A DNA stretch of 64,000 nt from Pseudomonas mediterranea CFBP 5447 (GCF_000774145.1 NZ_KN322984.1:397084-461083), one strand, 5' to 3'; shown: positions 36,339 through 50,156, counted from the stretch's first letter. The notes: generated from the letters alone by a model not told the origin. Numbers and translations are program-made.

Positions 36339-37692
36339 CAGCATCGCGCTACGCCTCAGCGGCCTGTTCACCCTGGTCGCCGCGCTGGTGTTCCTGCTGA
36401 TCGGTGGCGCCTTGTACCAGCAGCTCGAAAAAGGCCTGGGCCTGTTGCCCGAAGCCGAACTCGACGCCCGCTACAGCGTGCTCGAATCCACGGTAGGCCG
36501 TTACGGCACGCCCGAGCACTGGGTGAAGATCCACAACAAGCTGCGCTTGCTGGGCGAGGAAGACAAGCGCATCCACTTCTGGATCGTCAGCGGTGATCCG
36601 CACTTCGAATATGGCGATCCCGACCCGCAGATCCGCGCCTTCACCCAGGGGCCACTGGGTAAACGCGACCTGCAATTGCCCAACCGCCACTACCCGATGA
36701 AAGTGCTGGTGAGCCAGTTTCCGGCCAAGGACCAACGACCGCCGCTGCGCTTCATGATCGGCATCGACACCGAGACGTTCTACCAGACCCAACACCAACT
36801 GCTGGTGGCCTTGGTAAGCCTGGCGATTGTCGGGGTGCTGCTGGCGTCCTTGCTCGGCTACTGGGTGGCGCGGATCGGCCTCAAGCCGTTGATCAAGCTG
36901 TCCGATGAGGCCCGGCGCCTGACCCCTCCACGCCTGTCCGGGCGCCTGCGGCTATCGCCGCTGCCACCGGAACTCAGCCAGTTCGTCAGCTCCTTCAACG
37001 CCACCCTTGACCGGGTCGAACAGGCCTACTCACGCCTGGAATCGTTCAACGCGGATGTCGCCCATGAACTGCGTTCACCGCTGACCAATCTCATCGGCCA
37101 GACCCAGGTGGCGCTGACCCGCGGCCGTTCGGCCGAACATTACTTCGAAGTGCTGCAATCGAACCTCGAGGAACTGGAACGGCTGCGTTCGATCATCAAT
37201 GACATGCTGTTCCTCGCCAGCGCCGACCAGGGCAGCAAGGCCACCAAGCTGATCACCACGTCCCTGGCCGATGAAGTGGCCACCACCCTCGATTATCTGG
37301 ATTTCATCCTCGAGGACGCCCAGGTCCAGGTCCGGGTCAGCGGCGACGCCCAGGCCAGCATCGAGATCGCCCATTTGCGCCGGGCGCTGATCAACCTGCT
37401 GAGCAACGCCGTACAACACACAGCCCCCGGACAGGTTATCGACGTGTGCATCGAAGCCCAGGCCGACCAGATCACCCTCGCCGTCACCAACCCCGGCGAA
37501 CCGATCGCCAACGTACACTTGCCGCGGCTTTTCGAACGCTTCTACCGGGTCGATGCTTCTCGCAGCAACAGTGGGGCCAACCATGGACTGGGGCTCGCCA
37601 TCGTCAGGGCCATCGCCCTGATGCATGGAGGGGATGTCTTCGTGCGCAGTGAACGGGGTGCCAATACCTTCGGGATCCGCTTGCCAGCCTGA
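36331..37692 (+). CDS. Membrane sensor histidine kinase of the heavy-metal sensor type
   Basis: 453 residues from GTG at 36331, overlapping the response regulator stop. Two membrane helices (about 7-28 and 155-178) enclose a periplasmic sensor domain; HAMP follows, then the phosphorylatable His245 in VAHELRSPLTNLIGQ, the N-box NLLSNAVQHT and the G-box GLGLAIV. It pairs with the response regulator to control the adjacent efflux genes. The signal is not evident; 'heavy metal' is a family name and not proof. Confidence 0.93.
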   Translation: MSNSIALRLSGLFTLVAALVFLLIGGALYQQLEKGLGLLPEAELDARYSVLESTVGRYGTPEHWVKIHNKLRLLGEEDKRIHFWIVSGDPHFEYGDPDPQIRAFTQGPLGKRDLQLPNRHYPMKVLVSQFPAKDQRPPLRFMIGIDTETFYQTQHQLLVALVSLAIVGVLLASLLGYWVARIGLKPLIKLSDEARRLTPPRLSGRLRLSPLPPELSQFVSSFNATLDRVEQAYSRLESFNADVAHELRSPLTNLIGQTQVALTRGRSAEHYFEVLQSNLEELERLRSIINDMLFLASADQGSKATKLITTSLADEVATTLDYLDFILEDAQVQVRVSGDAQASIEIAHLRRALINLLSNAVQHTAPGQVIDVCIEAQADQITLAVTNPGEPIANVHLPRLFERFYRVDASRSNSGANHGLGLAIVRAIALMHGGDVFVRSERGANTFGIRLPA

Positions 37693-37917
37693 CCTGCGTC
37701 GAGGGATCCGGTCGCCTTTTACGCGATATTGAATGCTGGGCGAAAGGCTATTAGTCCAGAATCCCCAAGTCTCGGTCTCCGCCGGCCACTCCGGCTTTTG
37801 CTCGAACACGGATTGCCCCTTCTCGTCGATCCAAGCACAATCTGCAAAAGGCCAGCATCTGGTGAATTGCCAGCTATGCTCCCTTCGGAATGGATCGGCC
37901 CTACAGACATCGGAATC

Positions 37918-39411
37918 ATGAGCCCCAGCAGTGCGATATCCGGCAACACCCCGCGATCGATACGTTCGGAGCGGGTCCTCGTACTGGCCAGCTCACTGGT
38001 TGTCATTGCCATCCTGGGCATCGTCACCTTCCTGCTGATTCGCGAACACGCCAGCGCCCGTGAAGCGGCAACACGTGCGGCCACCAATATCGTGCAGTTG
38101 ATCGATGCCGACGTGCTGCGCAACGTCGAGCTCTACGACGTGTCGGTGCAAGGCCTGATTGCCGCGGCCAAGCGCGACGACCTGAAAGACGTTTCACCGG
38201 AAATCCGCCATCTGGCCTTGTTCGACCGCGCCACCGCCGCGCCCTACAAAGGCGACATCCTGCTGCTGAACAAGCAAGGTGATGTGATCGCTGACTCGGC
38301 CTCGGTCGAGCCTCGTGTCGGTAATTATGCCGAGCGGGAATATTTCCAGTCCCACGTCCAGAACCCGAGCCCGGACATGATGATCAGCCGCCCCTTCCGA
38401 GCCAGGAGTGGCGAGCACGACTGGCGTATCAGTTTCAGTCGCCGGCTGAGCGACGACCGCGGCGACTTCCTCGGCGTGGCCGAAGCCGCGATGCGCTTGA
38501 GTTACTTCAGCCAGTTGTTCAAGAGCTTGAACATCGGGCATGGCGGTACGGTCAACCTGATCAGCCGCGAGGGAATCCTGCTGGCCCAGGAGCCGCCTCT
38601 GGCCGAGGACATGATCGGCCGGGATTTCAGCAACCGGCCAAACTTCGTGCGCATCCTGCGTGAAGGGAACGGCAGCTTCACCAGCATTTCCGGTTTTGAC
38701 CAGAAACAGCGCCTCTACACCTTTTCCCAGGTCGGCAACTTGCCGTTGATCGTCGTGGTGGCGCTCTCCTCCGAGGAAGTCTTCGCTTCATGGCTACGTA
38801 CGACTTTGATCGTCAGCGGCGCTACCGGCGCGCTGTGCATCGGCCTGCTCTGGCTCACTTGGTTGCTGCGCCGTGAACTGAGGCGCCGCCATCGTGCTGA
38901 ACGGGAACTGGCCCGGCGGGCGGCCACCGATCCGCTGACGGGCCTGGCCAACCGCAGGGCCCTGGACGAGACGCTGCAAAGAGAATGGCTGCGGGCCTTG
39001 CGCTCCGGCCAGCCGCTGTCGGTGCTAATGATCGATGCCGACCACTTCAAGGCATTCAATGATCGCCATGGCCATCAACAGGGTGACGAGGCATTGCGGG
39101 TCCTGGCACGCCTGATCGGTGAACGTGTCCGTCGTCCAGCCGACCTGGCCGCCCGCTATGGCGGCGAAGAGTTTTCGGTGGTGTTGCCGGAAACCAACAC
39201 TGCCGGGGCGTTTGCCACGGCCCAGAGCATTCGCGAAGCAGTGGAACAGCTGCCCGTCCGGCCGGGCGAGGCGCCCATGACCGTCAGCATCGGCATCGCC
39301 ACCTGGTCCCAGGGGCCGTATGGCGATTTCGAACAGCTGCTGTTCGCCGCCGACAAGGCGCTATACCAGGCCAAGGCCAGCGGACGCAATTGCGTGGTCT
39401 GCGCGATGTAA
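37918..39411 (+). CDS. Membrane diguanylate cyclase with a periplasmic sensor domain
   Basis: 497 residues from ATG at 37918 (MSPSSAIS); an in-frame ATG at 37876 is possible, and both have weak ribosome sites. One helix (about 24-43), a Cache-like periplasmic sensor domain (about 45-285), a second helix (about 290-312), then a GGDEF domain with an intact active site GGEEF at 415-419. An I-site RPAD lies five residues before it, so product inhibition is expected. It makes c-di-GMP, the ligand of Alg44. It is not in an obvious operon. Confidence 0.92.
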   Translation: MSPSSAISGNTPRSIRSERVLVLASSLVVIAILGIVTFLLIREHASAREAATRAATNIVQLIDADVLRNVELYDVSVQGLIAAAKRDDLKDVSPEIRHLALFDRATAAPYKGDILLLNKQGDVIADSASVEPRVGNYAEREYFQSHVQNPSPDMMISRPFRARSGEHDWRISFSRRLSDDRGDFLGVAEAAMRLSYFSQLFKSLNIGHGGTVNLISREGILLAQEPPLAEDMIGRDFSNRPNFVRILREGNGSFTSISGFDQKQRLYTFSQVGNLPLIVVVALSSEEVFASWLRTTLIVSGATGALCIGLLWLTWLLRRELRRRHRAERELARRAATDPLTGLANRRALDETLQREWLRALRSGQPLSVLMIDADHFKAFNDRHGHQQGDEALRVLARLIGERVRRPADLAARYGGEEFSVVLPETNTAGAFATAQSIREAVEQLPVRPGEAPMTVSIGIATWSQGPYGDFEQLLFAADKALYQAKASGRNCVVCAM

Positions 39412-39424
39412 TGCCCCGATACCC

Positions 39425-39557
39425 TTGTGGCGAAGGGATTTATCCCCGCTGGGCTGCGGAGCAGCCCTATCACTATGGGCCAATCCATTTGACCCACCGA
39501 GTTGCCTGGTTTTGGGGCTGCTCTGCAGCCCAGCGGGGATGAATCCCCTCGCCACAG
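39425..39557. repeat. REP-type inverted repeat after the diguanylate cyclase
   Basis: Arms of 32 nt (39425-39456 and 39526-39557) of the class seen at 1708-1840, with three mismatches. A partial third copy (AAATCCCCTCTCCACAGAT) follows at 39560-39578. Lies between two convergent genes. Confidence 0.85.
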
Positions 39558-39593
39558 ATAAATCCCCTCTCCACAGATGCTTCCCTGACAGCC

Positions 39594-39623
39594 ATAAAAA
39601 AAGGCCACCCGAAGGCAGCCCTT
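39594..39623 (-). terminator. Intrinsic terminator with UUCG loop downstream of lpxC
   Basis: Read on the minus strand, AAGGGCTGCC-TTCG-GGTGGCCTT forms a stem of about 10 bp closed by a UUCG tetraloop, followed by a run of seven T. It begins about 24 nt after the lpxC stop and marks the end of the dcw operon. Confidence 0.85.
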
Positions 39624-39646
39624 AAAAAACTAGAGAGGTTTTTTGC

Positions 39647-40594
<948 letters not shown>

Positions 40595-40670
40595 TCAACA
40601 AAGGCTGGCGATGATAGCAGACCAGACCTTTGCTGAACACCAATCACCCGAATACCCCTGATACATTTCA

Positions 40671-41864
40671 TCAATCGGCCTGACGACGCAGGAAGGCCGG
40701 GATGTCCAGGTAGTCCAGATCGTCTTGTGGATTCATCTTCGCGGCAGTCGCAGCACCGGCCTGGGCCTGGTTGCGCATGACGGTCGGACGGTCCAGGTCG
40801 CGGTAGTTCACCGCTGGCTGTTCCTGACGAACGGGGGCTTGCTGCTGAGGCTGCGAGGCCATGGTGGTCTGGACAGTGTTGTCGATCACCTTCATCGGTT
40901 TCTCGATTTTCGCGCCCAGGCCGGTGGCAACCACGGTCACGTGCAGCTCGTCACGCATGTCCGGATCGATCACGGTGCCGACCTTGACCATGGCGTGGTC
41001 GGAAGCGAACGCTTCGATGATGCTACCCACGTCGGAGTACTCGCCCAGGGACAGGTCGGGACCGGCGGTGATGTTCACCAGGATGCCGCGGGCGCCCTGC
41101 AGGTTCACATCTTCGAGCAACGGGTTGCGGATGGCCGCTTCGGTGGCCTCGCGCGCACGGTTCGGACCGCTGGCGCAGCCAGTGCCCATCATCGCCATGC
41201 CCATTTCGGACATCACGGTGCGTACGTCGGCGAAGTCGACGTTGATCATGCCCGGACGCTTGATGATGTCGGAGATACCGCGAACGGCACCGGCCAATAC
41301 GTCATCGGCCTTGGCGAAAGCCGACAGCAGGCTGGCGTCTTTACCGAGGATGGTCAGCAGTTTCTCGTTGGGGATGGTGATCAACGAGTCGACGCTGTCG
41401 CTCAACGCACGGATGCCTTCATCGGCAATCTGCATGCGCTTGCGGCCTTCGAACGGGAACGGACGGGTCACCACCGCAACGGTGAGGATGCCCATTTCCT
41501 TGGCCACTTCGGCAATGATTGGCGCCGCACCGGTACCGGTACCGCCGCCCATGCCCGTGGTGATGAACACCATGTTGGTGCCGGCCAGGACTTCAGCGAT
41601 GCGCTCGCGGTCTTCCAGGGCAGCCTGACGGCCAACCTCGGGATTCGCGCCGGCACCCAGGCCCTTGGTCACACCGGTACCCAGTTGTAGGATGGTCCGC
41701 GCGCCAATGTTCTTCAGCGCTTGAGCATCGGTGTTGGCGCAGATGAACTCGACGCCTTCGATGTTGCTCTTGACCATGTGGTTGACAGCGTTGCCGCCGC
41801 CACCGCCGACACCGATTACCTTGATAACCGGGCTAGCGGGGATGTTGTCTACGAGTTCGAACAT
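40671..41864 (-). CDS. ftsZ: Cell division GTPase FtsZ
   Basis: 397 residues. Forms the cytokinetic ring. The tubulin signature GGGTGTGAAP (about 104-113), the N-terminal GVGGGGGNAVNHM, and the C-terminal conserved tail DYLDIPAFLRRQAD, which binds FtsA and ZipA, are all present. A short variable linker (about 315-380, QPQQQAPVRQEQP) separates the tail. The ribosome site GGAGAGG is 5 nt before the ATG. Confidence 0.98.
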   Translation of the reverse strand: MFELVDNIPASPVIKVIGVGGGGGNAVNHMVKSNIEGVEFICANTDAQALKNIGARTILQLGTGVTKGLGAGANPEVGRQAALEDRERIAEVLAGTNMVFITTGMGGGTGTGAAPIIAEVAKEMGILTVAVVTRPFPFEGRKRMQIADEGIRALSDSVDSLITIPNEKLLTILGKDASLLSAFAKADDVLAGAVRGISDIIKRPGMINVDFADVRTVMSEMGMAMMGTGCASGPNRAREATEAAIRNPLLEDVNLQGARGILVNITAGPDLSLGEYSDVGSIIEAFASDHAMVKVGTVIDPDMRDELHVTVVATGLGAKIEKPMKVIDNTVQTTMASQPQQQAPVRQEQPAVNYRDLDRPTVMRNQAQAGAATAAKMNPQDDLDYLDIPAFLRRQAD

Positions 41865-41910
41865 TTTCCCTCTCCTTACATTCTCTAGTTTTTTTCGCCT
41901 ACTGCATCTT

Positions 41911-41970
41911 CAGCTACAAGCTGCAAGCCCTTGAGCTGCAAGCTTGCCGCTTGAAGCTTGAAACTTGTCG
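41911..41970. repeat. AAGCTGCAAGCTT-type repeat between ftsA and ftsZ
   Basis: Tandem and inverted copies of AGCTGCAAG/AAGCTTG units, the same family as the algF-algA hairpin at 18515-18573. It occupies most of the 106-bp gap and is transcribed, so it may influence ftsZ mRNA stability or processing. Confidence 0.7.
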
Positions 41971-43230
41971 CTAAAAGTTACCTTTGACCCACGCCTGGAG
42001 CCGCTCGAACAGCGGTGCCTTCGGCTCGTCGCTGCTGTAGCTGTCGCGGCTGCCTATCCCTGAGAACGAGATGCCGTCGGACTGCTTCTGCAGGCCGTAC
42101 ATCAACAGGCCCACGCCGGTGGAATAGATCGGGTTGCGCACCACGTCATCCAGGCCCTTGACGCCATGGGGCACGCCCAGGCGTACCGGCATGTGGAAGA
42201 TTTCCTCGGCCAGCTCGACCGCGCCTTCCATCTTCGACGTACCGCCGGTCAACACGATGCCGGCCGGGATCAGGTCTTCGTAGCCGCTGCGGCGCAGTTC
42301 AGCCTGGATCAGCGTGAACAGTTCGTCGTAGCGCGGCTCGACCACCTCGGCCAAAGCCTGGCGGGACAGCTCGCGCGGTGGACGGTCGCCGACGCTCGGG
42401 ACCTTGATGGTTTCACCGGCACCGGCCAGTTTCGCCAGGGCGCAGGCGTAGCGGATCTTGATTTCCTCGGCGTACTGGGTCGGGGTGCGCAACGCCATGG
42501 CGATGTCGTTGGTCACCTGGTCACCGGCAATCGGGATCACCGCGGTGTGGCGGATGGCGCCTTCGGTGAAGATTGCGATGTCGGTGGTACCGCCGCCGAT
42601 GTCCACCAGGCACACGCCCAGTTCCTTCTCGTCGTCGGTCAGTACCGAGTAGGCCGAAGCCAGTTGCTCGAGGATGATGTCGTCGATTTCCAGGCCGCAA
42701 CGGCGCACGCATTTTTCGATGTTCTGCGCAGCGTTCACGGCGCAGGTGACTACGTGGACCTTGGCTTCCAGGCGCACGCCGGACATGCCCAGGGGCTCGC
42801 GCACGCCTTCCTGGTTGTCGATCACGTAATCCTGCGGCAGGGTGTGCAACACCCGCTGGTCGGCCGGAATCGCCACGGCCTGTGCCGCGTCGAGCACGCG
42901 CTCAAGGTCGGCGGAGCTGACTTCACGATCACGAATCGCGACGATGCCGTGGGAGTTCAGGCTGCGGATGTGATTACCCGCCACGCCGACGAATGCCGAG
43001 TGGATCCGGCAACCGGCCATCAGCTGCGCTTCTTCGATGGCGCGCTGGATCGATTGCACGGTGGACTCGATGTTCACCACCACACCTTTCTTCAGGCCAC
43101 GGGACGGATGGGTACCGATCCCGACGATGACCAGCGTGCCGTCGTCCGCAACCTCGCCTACCAGCGCAACCACCTTGGAAGTGCCGATATCCAGCCCGAC
43201 GATCATTTTTCCGCTTTGCACGTTTGCCAT
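41971..43230 (-). CDS. ftsA: Cell division protein FtsA
   Basis: 419 residues. An actin-like ATPase that tethers FtsZ to the membrane and recruits later divisome proteins. Motifs: phosphate-1 GLDIGTSKVVALVGEV (about 13-28), phosphate-2 DIGGGTTDIAIF (about 209-220), adenosine VLTGGTSKMEG, and the C-terminal amphipathic membrane helix (LFERLQAWVKGNF). 15 nt after ftsQ. Confidence 0.97.
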   Translation of the reverse strand: MANVQSGKMIVGLDIGTSKVVALVGEVADDGTLVIVGIGTHPSRGLKKGVVVNIESTVQSIQRAIEEAQLMAGCRIHSAFVGVAGNHIRSLNSHGIVAIRDREVSSADLERVLDAAQAVAIPADQRVLHTLPQDYVIDNQEGVREPLGMSGVRLEAKVHVVTCAVNAAQNIEKCVRRCGLEIDDIILEQLASAYSVLTDDEKELGVCLVDIGGGTTDIAIFTEGAIRHTAVIPIAGDQVTNDIAMALRTPTQYAEEIKIRYACALAKLAGAGETIKVPSVGDRPPRELSRQALAEVVEPRYDELFTLIQAELRRSGYEDLIPAGIVLTGGTSKMEGAVELAEEIFHMPVRLGVPHGVKGLDDVVRNPIYSTGVGLLMYGLQKQSDGISFSGIGSRDSYSSDEPKAPLFERLQAWVKGNF

Positions 43231-43245
43231 GGGTCCTGCCTCTTC

Positions 43246-44112
43246 TTAATTCTTCGCGACGGCGGGTTGGGCCGTCGTGGGCGCTACCGGTTCCCGCCAG
43301 CCAACAGCCAGGCCATTGGCGTAGCGCAGGTCGATGCGCGCGATGTTCGTAATCTGTTCTTTGAGCGTCTTGTCATAGATGGCGATGAAACGGCGCATCT
43401 TTTCCACCAGGTTGCCGCGGCCGAGCAGCAGCTCGATGCCCGGCCCCGAGCTGCCTGCGCCAGTGGTCAGGAACCAGCTGCCGCGTTCGCGCAATTCCAG
43501 GCGCGCGATGGAGAAGCCCAACGGCCGGAGCATCTGGCTCAACACCTGGTATTGCTGCATCACCTGCTGCTGGGCCCGCTGCGGGCCGAACAACTGTGGC
43601 AAATGTTCGTAATTGGCCAGTTCCCGCGGCGTGAACGCCTGGCCCTGGTTGTTCAACAGCGACTCGTCGCCCCAGCGGGCCACCGGCAGTTGTTCTTCCA
43701 GGCGGATCGAAACCTGGTCGGGCCACACACGCCGGACTTCGGCGTGGGCGATCCAGGGCATCTGCTCCAGCTCCGTGCGCATACCCGCCAGGTCGATGGT
43801 GAAGAAGCTCGACGCCACGAACGGGGCGATCCGCTGCTGCACCGCCTGCTGGCTGATGTAGCTGAGGTCGCCCTGGACGTTGATCCGGGCGATCGGCCGG
43901 TCGGCGTAAGGCAGCAACCGCTGGGCGCCTTCATAGGTACCGAACCCCAACGCCACCAGCAGTACCGGCCAGAACAGGCTCTTGAGAAAACCAAAGTTGG
44001 CTTTCGGCAAGCGCGCCGACATCGGCTCTTTGGCCACCATTCGGCTGGCACCCCGCGGCACCGGCTTGCGACCGGGTGCGGATGGCTGATGACGAAGCGA
44101 TGCGCCTTGCAT
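43246..44112 (-). CDS. ftsQ: Cell division protein FtsQ
   Basis: 288 residues. A bitopic inner-membrane protein: cytoplasmic tail of about 45 residues, one helix ([19 protein letters not shown], about 42-60), a POTRA domain (about 75-145: [37 protein letters not shown]) and a beta domain. It forms the FtsQLB subcomplex. Start is 3 nt after the ddlB stop. Confidence 0.95.
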   Translation of the reverse strand: MQGASLRHQPSAPGRKPVPRGASRMVAKEPMSARLPKANFGFLKSLFWPVLLVALGFGTYEGAQRLLPYADRPIARINVQGDLSYISQQAVQQRIAPFVASSFFTIDLAGMRTELEQMPWIAHAEVRRVWPDQVSIRLEEQLPVARWGDESLLNNQGQAFTPRELANYEHLPQLFGPQRAQQQVMQQYQVLSQMLRPLGFSIARLELRERGSWFLTTGAGSSGPGIELLLGRGNLVEKMRRFIAIYDKTLKEQITNIARIDLRYANGLAVGWREPVAPTTAQPAVAKN

Positions 44113-44115
44113 GGC

Positions 44116-46530
<2,415 letters not shown>

Positions 46531-46538
<8 letters not shown>

Positions 46539-47601
46539 GGGCCACCTCCAGGCAGGTATCGACCACTTGGGCCGTTGCATCGGGTTTGGCCAGGCGGCGC
46601 GCGGCGCGGGCCATGTCTTCTAGTCGTTGCGGTTGCATCAAGACCTCTGTCAGGCGGGCGGCAAGATCCGCGGCGCCGGTCGTTCTTTGCGGCAGCAGGA
46701 AGGCAGCGCCTTCGCGGGCCAAATAATCGGCATTGCGGGTCTGGTGGTCGTCGATGGCGTGGGGCAAGGGCACCAGCATCGAGGGCAGACCGGCGGCAGC
46801 CAGTTCACTGATGGTCAACGCGCCTGCGCGACAGATCACCAGGTCGGCCCAGCCATAGGCTTGGGCCATGTCTTTGATGAAAGGCTGCACTTGCGCCTCG
46901 ACGCCTGCGGCGCGGTAGCGCTCGGCGGTCACTTCATCGTGGTGCTTGCCAGCCTGGTGAAAGACTTCCGGCCGCAGTTCGGAAGCGACCTGCGACAAGG
47001 CTTCGGGCAGCAATTTGTTCAACGGCTCTGCCCCCAGGCTTCCACCCAGGACCAACAAACGCGCCTTGCGTCCGGCCAGGGCCGGGCGCGGGTTATCAAG
47101 AAACAGCTCGGTACGCACCGGATTACCGGTGGTGCGGCGGCTGCCCGACAGGGTAAAGGTGTCGGGAAAGGCTTCACAGACCCGGGCGGCCAACGGCACC
47201 AGTAACCGATTGGCGGTACCGGCGACGGCGTTCTGCTCGTGAACGATCACCGGCACGCCGGCCAATTTGGCTGCGACACCGCCGGGGCCGGTCACATAAC
47301 CACCGAACCCGACCACGCAGACCGGCCGTAACCGGCGAATGATCGCCCGCGCCTGCCAGACCGACTTGAGCAGCATCAGCGGCGCCTTGAGCAAGGACAG
47401 CTTGCCTTTGCCCCGCAGGCCGCTGGCGTCGATCCGATGCAACTCCAGGCCCGCGCCAGGGACCAGTTCGTTCTCGATCCCCCGTGGCGTGCCCAGCCAG
47501 TGCACGGTGTAGCCGCGCGCCTGGAACTCTCGGGCACAGGCCAGCGCCGGGAAGACATGCCCGCCGGTGCCACCGGCCATGATCAGCACGTTAGCGCCCA
47601 T
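46531..47601 (-). CDS. murG: UDP-GlcNAc:lipid I N-acetylglucosaminyltransferase
   Basis: 356 residues from ATG at 47601 ([20 protein letters not shown]). Makes lipid II at the inner face of the membrane. G-loops GGTGGH and FGGYVTGP, plus [12 protein letters not shown] and the C-terminal [27 protein letters not shown] donor-site motifs are visible. The start lies 11 nt inside ftsW. Confidence 0.97.
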
Positions 47602-48808
47602 GAGACGGCTCCTCGGCGAAGTCGCTCTCCTGGAATTCCATCTCTTCGCTGCCCAGGTGGGTCCGGCTCTCCCATTCGATGCGCAACAACAGGCCGAGAC
47701 AGGCACAGCAGATCACCAGGGAGCTGCCGCCATAACTAAGGAATGGCAGCGTCAGGCCCTTGGTCGGCAGCAGGCCGACGTTCACACCGATGTTGATCAG
47801 GAACTGACCAATCCACAGGAACGACAGACCATAGGCCACATAGGCGGCGAAGAACTGTTTGGCCTTCTCGGCCCACAAGCCGATGTACATGCCACGCACG
47901 CAGACGAACACGAACAGGGCCACGGTGCACAGCGACCCCACCACGCCGAGTTCTTCGGCCAGCACCGAGAACACGAAGTCGGTGTGGGCTTCCGGCAGGT
48001 AGAACTGTTTCTGCACGCTGTTGCCCAGGCCCACGCCCAGCCATTCGCCGCGCCCGAAGGCGATCAACGCCTGGGTCAATTGATAGCCGGAACCGAACTG
48101 GTCGGCCCACGGGTCGGTAAAGGTGATCAGCCGCGCCATCCGATAGGGTTGCGCCTGCACCAGCACCGTCACGGCAGCCACCGCCAGCGCCACCATCAGG
48201 ATGAAGCGGAACAGTCCGACTCCGCCCAGGAACAACATCGCCGCCGCCGCGCCCATCATCACCACCGTAGCGCCGAAGTCCGGTTCCATCAGCAGCAGGC
48301 CGGCCATGGGCAGCAACACGATGAACGGCTTGAAGAAACCCATCCAACTCTCGCGCACTTCCTTCTGGCGACGCACCAGATAACCGGCGAGGAACAGCAC
48401 CACGAAGACCTTGGCGATTTCCGAGGGCTGTACGTTGAAGAAACTGAAACCGATCCAGCGCATCGAACCGTTGACCTCGCGGCCAATACCCGGCACCAGC
48501 ACCATCACCAGCAGGCCAAAGGCACCGAGCAGCATCATCCAGCCCAGGCGTTGCCAGGTGGCGATCGGCACCATCATGGTGACGACGCAGGCCCCCAGGC
48601 CGATCACCAGGTAAATCAGGTGGCGGATCATGTGGTACAGGGTGTTGCCGGACTGCACGGCCGCCACTTCCGACGACGCGGAAGTGATCATCACCAGGCC
48701 CAGGCCCAGCAACGCCAGGCAACCGGCGAGCATCGGGAAATCGAGGTCGATACCACGCCCGGTGATCAGCGGCGACGGATACGGCTTGATGACGTTTCTC
48801 AGGCTCAT
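47591..48808 (-). CDS. ftsW: Lipid II polymerase FtsW (SEDS family)
   Basis: 405 residues from ATG at 48808, which overlaps the murD stop by 4 nt. A ten-helix inner-membrane SEDS glycosyltransferase that polymerises lipid II at the septum together with FtsI. The conserved WIG-x-x-FFNVQPSEIAKV, FTDPWADQFGSGYQ, and the C-terminal LPFLSYGGSSL signatures are present. Confidence 0.97.
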   Translation of the reverse strand: MSLRNVIKPYPSPLITGRGIDLDFPMLAGCLALLGLGLVMITSASSEVAAVQSGNTLYHMIRHLIYLVIGLGACVVTMMVPIATWQRLGWMMLLGAFGLLVMVLVPGIGREVNGSMRWIGFSFFNVQPSEIAKVFVVLFLAGYLVRRQKEVRESWMGFFKPFIVLLPMAGLLLMEPDFGATVVMMGAAAAMLFLGGVGLFRFILMVALAVAAVTVLVQAQPYRMARLITFTDPWADQFGSGYQLTQALIAFGRGEWLGVGLGNSVQKQFYLPEAHTDFVFSVLAEELGVVGSLCTVALFVFVCVRGMYIGLWAEKAKQFFAAYVAYGLSFLWIGQFLINIGVNVGLLPTKGLTLPFLSYGGSSLVICCACLGLLLRIEWESRTHLGSEEMEFQESDFAEEPSHGR

Positions 48809-50151
48809 GCCAAGTCCTCCGCAGCCCGGGCGAACAACTGCCCGCGCTCTTCGTAGTTCTTGAACATGTCGAAACTGGCGCAAGCCGGCGACAGCAGGAC
48901 GGCATCGCCCGGTTGAGCGAGGGCACGGCATTGCTGCACGGCTTCGTCCAGCGAAGCGACGCGAACCAGCGGTACGCCGTCGCCGATGGCCTCGGCGATC
49001 AATTCGCGGTCGCGTCCCATCAGCACCACGGCGCGGCAGTTGGCCGCCACCGGATCGCGCAGGTCCTTGAAGTCGGCCCCCTTGCCGTCGCCACCGGCGA
49101 TCAGCACGAGCTTGCCTTCGATGTCTGCGCCCAGCCCCTCGATGGCGGCCAGCGCCGCCCCGACATTGGTGGCCTTGGAATCGTTGTACCAGGCCACGCC
49201 ATCCAGGTCGCGAACCCATTGGCAGCGGTGTTCGAGGCCGGCGAAAGTACGCAGCGCCGACAGCATGGCATCGAACGGCAGGCCGACCGCATGCCCGAGG
49301 GCCAGGGCCGCCAGTGCGTTGGCCTGGTTGTGGGCACCGCGGATCTTCAGCTCGCGCACCGGCATCAGGTTCTGGAATTCGAAGGCCAGGTATTTCTCGC
49401 CATTCTCTTCACGCAACCCGAAGCCCTTGAAGTCCGGCACGCCGAGGCCGAAGGACCAGCATGGCATGCCCTCGCCCAGCAACGGACGGGTCAGTGCGTC
49501 CTGGCGGTTGAACACCACTTGCCGGGCACCGCGGAAAATCCGGTGCTTGGCCAGGTGATAAGCCGGCAGGCCGCTGTAGCGGTCCATGTGGTCTTCGCTG
49601 ATGTTGAGCACGGTCGCCACTTCGGCACCGAGATGGTCGGTGGTCTCGAGCTGGAAGCTCGACAACTCCATCACGTACAGCTCGACATCATCGCTGAGCA
49701 GGTCCAGCGCCGGGGTCCCGAGGTTGCCGCCCACGGCGACCCGCTTGCCGGCCGCCGCGGCCATTTCGCCCACCAGGGTGGTGACGGTGCTTTTCGCGTT
49801 GGAGCCGCTGATAGCAATGATCGGCGCCTTGGCGTTACGCGCGAACAGCTCGATATCACCGGACAATTTCACTCCACGGGCAGCAGCGGCCTGCAGGGCC
49901 GGCGTCGCCAGGGCCAGGCCGGGGCTCACGTAGAGCTCGTCGGCGCGGCACAGGAACTCGACGTCCAGCTCGCCACAACGCACGTCCACCTGCGGATAGT
50001 CACGCCGCAGCGTGGCCAGCTCAGGCGGATTCTCCCGCGTATCCGCGACGGCAAACGACACGCCCCGGCTCGCCAGGAAGCGAACCAGGGACATGCCGCT
50101 CTTGCCGAGGCCGACAACGATGCGGAAGTGGTCAGAAGCGATCAGGGACAC
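48805..50151 (-). CDS. murD: UDP-MurNAc-L-Ala--D-glutamate ligase
   Basis: 448 residues. Second Mur ligase; adds D-Glu. N-terminal FRIVVGLGKSGMSLVRFL, P-loop GSNAKSTVTTLVGEM (about 116-130), and the C-terminal GGDGKGADF. In most MurD proteins the P-loop reads GTNGKST; here it reads GSNAKST, a variant also typical of pseudomonads. 5 nt after mraY. Confidence 0.96.
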   Translation of the reverse strand: MSLIASDHFRIVVGLGKSGMSLVRFLASRGVSFAVADTRENPPELATLRRDYPQVDVRCGELDVEFLCRADELYVSPGLALATPALQAAAARGVKLSGDIELFARNAKAPIIAISGSNAKSTVTTLVGEMAAAAGKRVAVGGNLGTPALDLLSDDVELYVMELSSFQLETTDHLGAEVATVLNISEDHMDRYSGLPAYHLAKHRIFRGARQVVFNRQDALTRPLLGEGMPCWSFGLGVPDFKGFGLREENGEKYLAFEFQNLMPVRELKIRGAHNQANALAALALGHAVGLPFDAMLSALRTFAGLEHRCQWVRDLDGVAWYNDSKATNVGAALAAIEGLGADIEGKLVLIAGGDGKGADFKDLRDPVAANCRAVVLMGRDRELIAEAIGDGVPLVRVASLDEAVQQCRALAQPGDAVLLSPACASFDMFKNYEERGQLFARAAEDLA

Positions 50152-50156
50152 TCGTT

